A stretch of DNA of 64,000 nucleotides from Aureimonas endophytica. Lineage in GTDB: Bacteria > Pseudomonadota > Alphaproteobacteria > Rhizobiales > Rhizobiaceae. Below are positions 62,812-64,000 of this stretch, piece by piece (within the stretch, counting starts at the first letter, position 1; each line of letters begins with the position of its first letter). The stretch spans positions 373,255 through 437,254 of the forward strand of contig NZ_BMIQ01000003.1 of NCBI RefSeq assembly GCF_014642635.1, in the 5' to 3' direction. A model generated the notes under the pieces. It saw only the letters and a list, made by a program, of their open reading frames with translations. It was not told the origin of the DNA and made no database searches. The translations under genes were made by a program, and so were the position numbers.

Positions 62812-64000
62812 CCGATACCGACACCGATCTCGACGGCTGGATCGCCGGGCAGGCCGAGATCGCCGCGACGGCGATGCTGCGGGCCATCTCCGCCACGGAC
62901 CTGGTGAAGCATCGGCCGGGATTCGGGCAGACGGTCGTTCCCCTCCCGGGTTCCGTGCTGGCCTCGCCGGTGCCGGCCTCCTACGACCCGGATCCCGACT
63001 ATTTCTTCCACTGGTACCGCGATTCCGCCATCGTCATCGACGCGCTGCGCGTGGCGCGGATCGAAGACCTCGTCGGCGATGTCGCCGAGACGCGCCTGCG
63101 GGAATTCGTCGAATTCACGCTGTCCCTGGATCGGATGGACCGCGACGGCCGTCCCGCCCATGCGAGGTTCCGGCAGGGCACCACGCCGGACTTCCTGCGC
63201 TTTGTCCGCGACGAGGCCGAGATCGGCCGCTGGACGGCGGATTGGGTGCGCGGCGAGACGCGCGTCAACCCGGACGCCACGCCGGACTTCACCCGCTGGG
63301 ACCGCCCGCAAGCCGATGGCGTCGCCTTGCGGGCCATCGCGCTTCTGCGCTGGCCGAACGGCGCGGACGAGGGCCTGCGCACCGGCCTGCGGGCGGTGAT
63401 CGAGGCCGATCTCGCCTTCACCCTCGCGCATGGCCGCGAGCCCTCCTTCGACATCTGGGAAGAGGAGCTCGGGCACCACTACTATACGACGCTCGTCCAG
63501 GCCGAGGCGCTCGGCCTCGGCGCGGCCTGGTTCGCCGAACTCGATCGACCCGTCGAGGCGCGGGCCTGCGCGGTGGGGGCCGACGAGCTCGCGTCCCGGC
63601 TCGGCGAGTTCTGGGACGGGAGGCTCGGCTTCATCCGCTCGCGGCGGGGCGTTTCGGGCGGCTCGGAGCGGAAGGCGCTCGACGCCGCCACGCTTCTCGC
63701 AGTGATTCATGCCGGCCGGGCGTCGGGGCCGCACAGCATCCTCGATCCCCGGGTCCAGGCGGGCGTCACGGCGCTCGAATCCCTGTTCGAGACCGCGTAC
63801 GCGATCAATCGCGACCGGCCGGCCGACCGGGGACCGGCGCTCGGCCGCTATGCCGGCGACGCCTATTACAGCGGCGGCGCCTATTATTTCTCGACGCTCG
63901 CGGCGGCCGAGTTCTACTATCGGCTGTCGGCGGCCTTGCGGGACGGCGCGGACCTGCCGGCCGCCGCCGAGAACGGGCGCTTCCGCGAGCGCCTTCCGGC
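62808..64000 (+). CDS. GH15-family glucoamylase-like protein, cut by window end
   Basis: At least 397 aa, open to the edge of the window. GH15 features: FFHWYRDSAIVIDALRVA (residues 66-83), NPDATPDFTRWDRPQADGVALRAIALLRW (about 150-180, the substrate-binding RxQxDGxALRA pattern), and FDIWEEELGHHYYTTLVQAEAL (about 210-231) with the candidate catalytic acid Glu in WEE. YAGDAYYSGGAYYFSTLAAAEFYYRL follows near the end seen. Family members remove terminal glucose from alpha-glucans; cytoplasmic, as no signal peptide is visible. Translationally coupled to the preceding glycoside hydrolase gene. Confidence 0.88.
   Translation, partial: MTDTDTDLDGWIAGQAEIAATAMLRAISATDLVKHRPGFGQTVVPLPGSVLASPVPASYDPDPDYFFHWYRDSAIVIDALRVARIEDLVGDVAETRLREFVEFTLSLDRMDRDGRPAHARFRQGTTPDFLRFVRDEAEIGRWTADWVRGETRVNPDATPDFTRWDRPQADGVALRAIALLRWPNGADEGLRTGLRAVIEADLAFTLAHGREPSFDIWEEELGHHYYTTLVQAEALGLGAAWFAELDRPVEARACAVGADELASRLGEFWDGRLGFIRSRRGVSGGSERKALDAATLLAVIHAGRASGPHSILDPRVQAGVTALESLFETAYAINRDRPADRGPALGRYAGDAYYSGGAYYFSTLAAAEFYYRLSAALRDGADLPAAAENGRFRERLP

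Overview
The window is GC-rich, densely packed DNA on both strands. It fits an alphaproteobacterium, most likely a Hyphomicrobiales (rhizobial/Aurantimonas-type) species. The support is the five-step hut pathway (HutF plus HutG), the QAT- and Frc-type ABC importers, the CHASE2 cyclase/FecR pair, and operons built from ATGA overlaps. No rRNA, tRNA, CRISPR array, transposase or phage gene was seen, so this looks like chromosomal or chromid accessory metabolism.

Layout. (1) 1-3352: a spermidine/putrescine-type ABC importer lacking its binding protein (probably upstream of the window) and an isochorismatase-like hydrolase. (2) 3616-11059: a sugar locus under a LacI-family repressor, with an Frc/Rbs-type importer, an SDR, a lactonase-like amidohydrolase and a PLP dehydratase; near-identical GCAATCGATTGC operators mark its promoters. 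A NADAR protein is embedded here. (3) 11497-17219: a FecR-TPR-outer-membrane barrel fusion followed by a CHASE2 nucleotide cyclase. (4) 17737-48057: a roughly 30-kb histidine-type catabolic island with hutH, two hutC repressors, the hutF-hutH2-hutI-hutG-hutU-hutD operon, and two large importer-plus-enzyme operons. Five HutC-type boxes (TGTATAKACA) sit at the promoters of these units. (5) 48325-49032: an outer-membrane protein. (6) 49037-58481: eight genes on the minus strand (HAD phosphatase, ureohydrolase-fold protein, two small EamA/SMR-like transporters, alpha/beta hydrolase, acyltransferase-like protein, sensor kinase, sigma54 activator) facing a class III aminotransferase across an intergenic region with two divergent consensus sigma54 promoters and shared palindromes. 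(7) 58603-59489: an Xre-RES toxin-antitoxin pair. (8) 59717-64000: an ABCD/YddA-type transporter with a degenerate ATPase, then two glycoside hydrolase genes, the last cut by the window edge.

How the genes work together. The hut island is more than histidine degradation. Of three histidine ammonia-lyase homologues, only the one at 17737-19272 keeps the Ala-Ser-Gly triad that forms the MIO cofactor and the catalytic tyrosine. The other two have a clean three-residue gap in place of the triad and Leu for the tyrosine. One replaces hutH inside the hut operon. The other lies behind a quaternary-amine-type importer and ahead of a CoA-transferase, a hydroxyacyl-CoA dehydrogenase and an enoyl-CoA hydratase. 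The best hypothesis is uptake and breakdown of histidine derivatives such as hercynine or ergothioneine, or imidazole-bearing alcohols and hydroxy acids, feeding histidine or urocanate into the hut pathway. The sequence supports the regulon and the residue losses directly; the substrates are inference.
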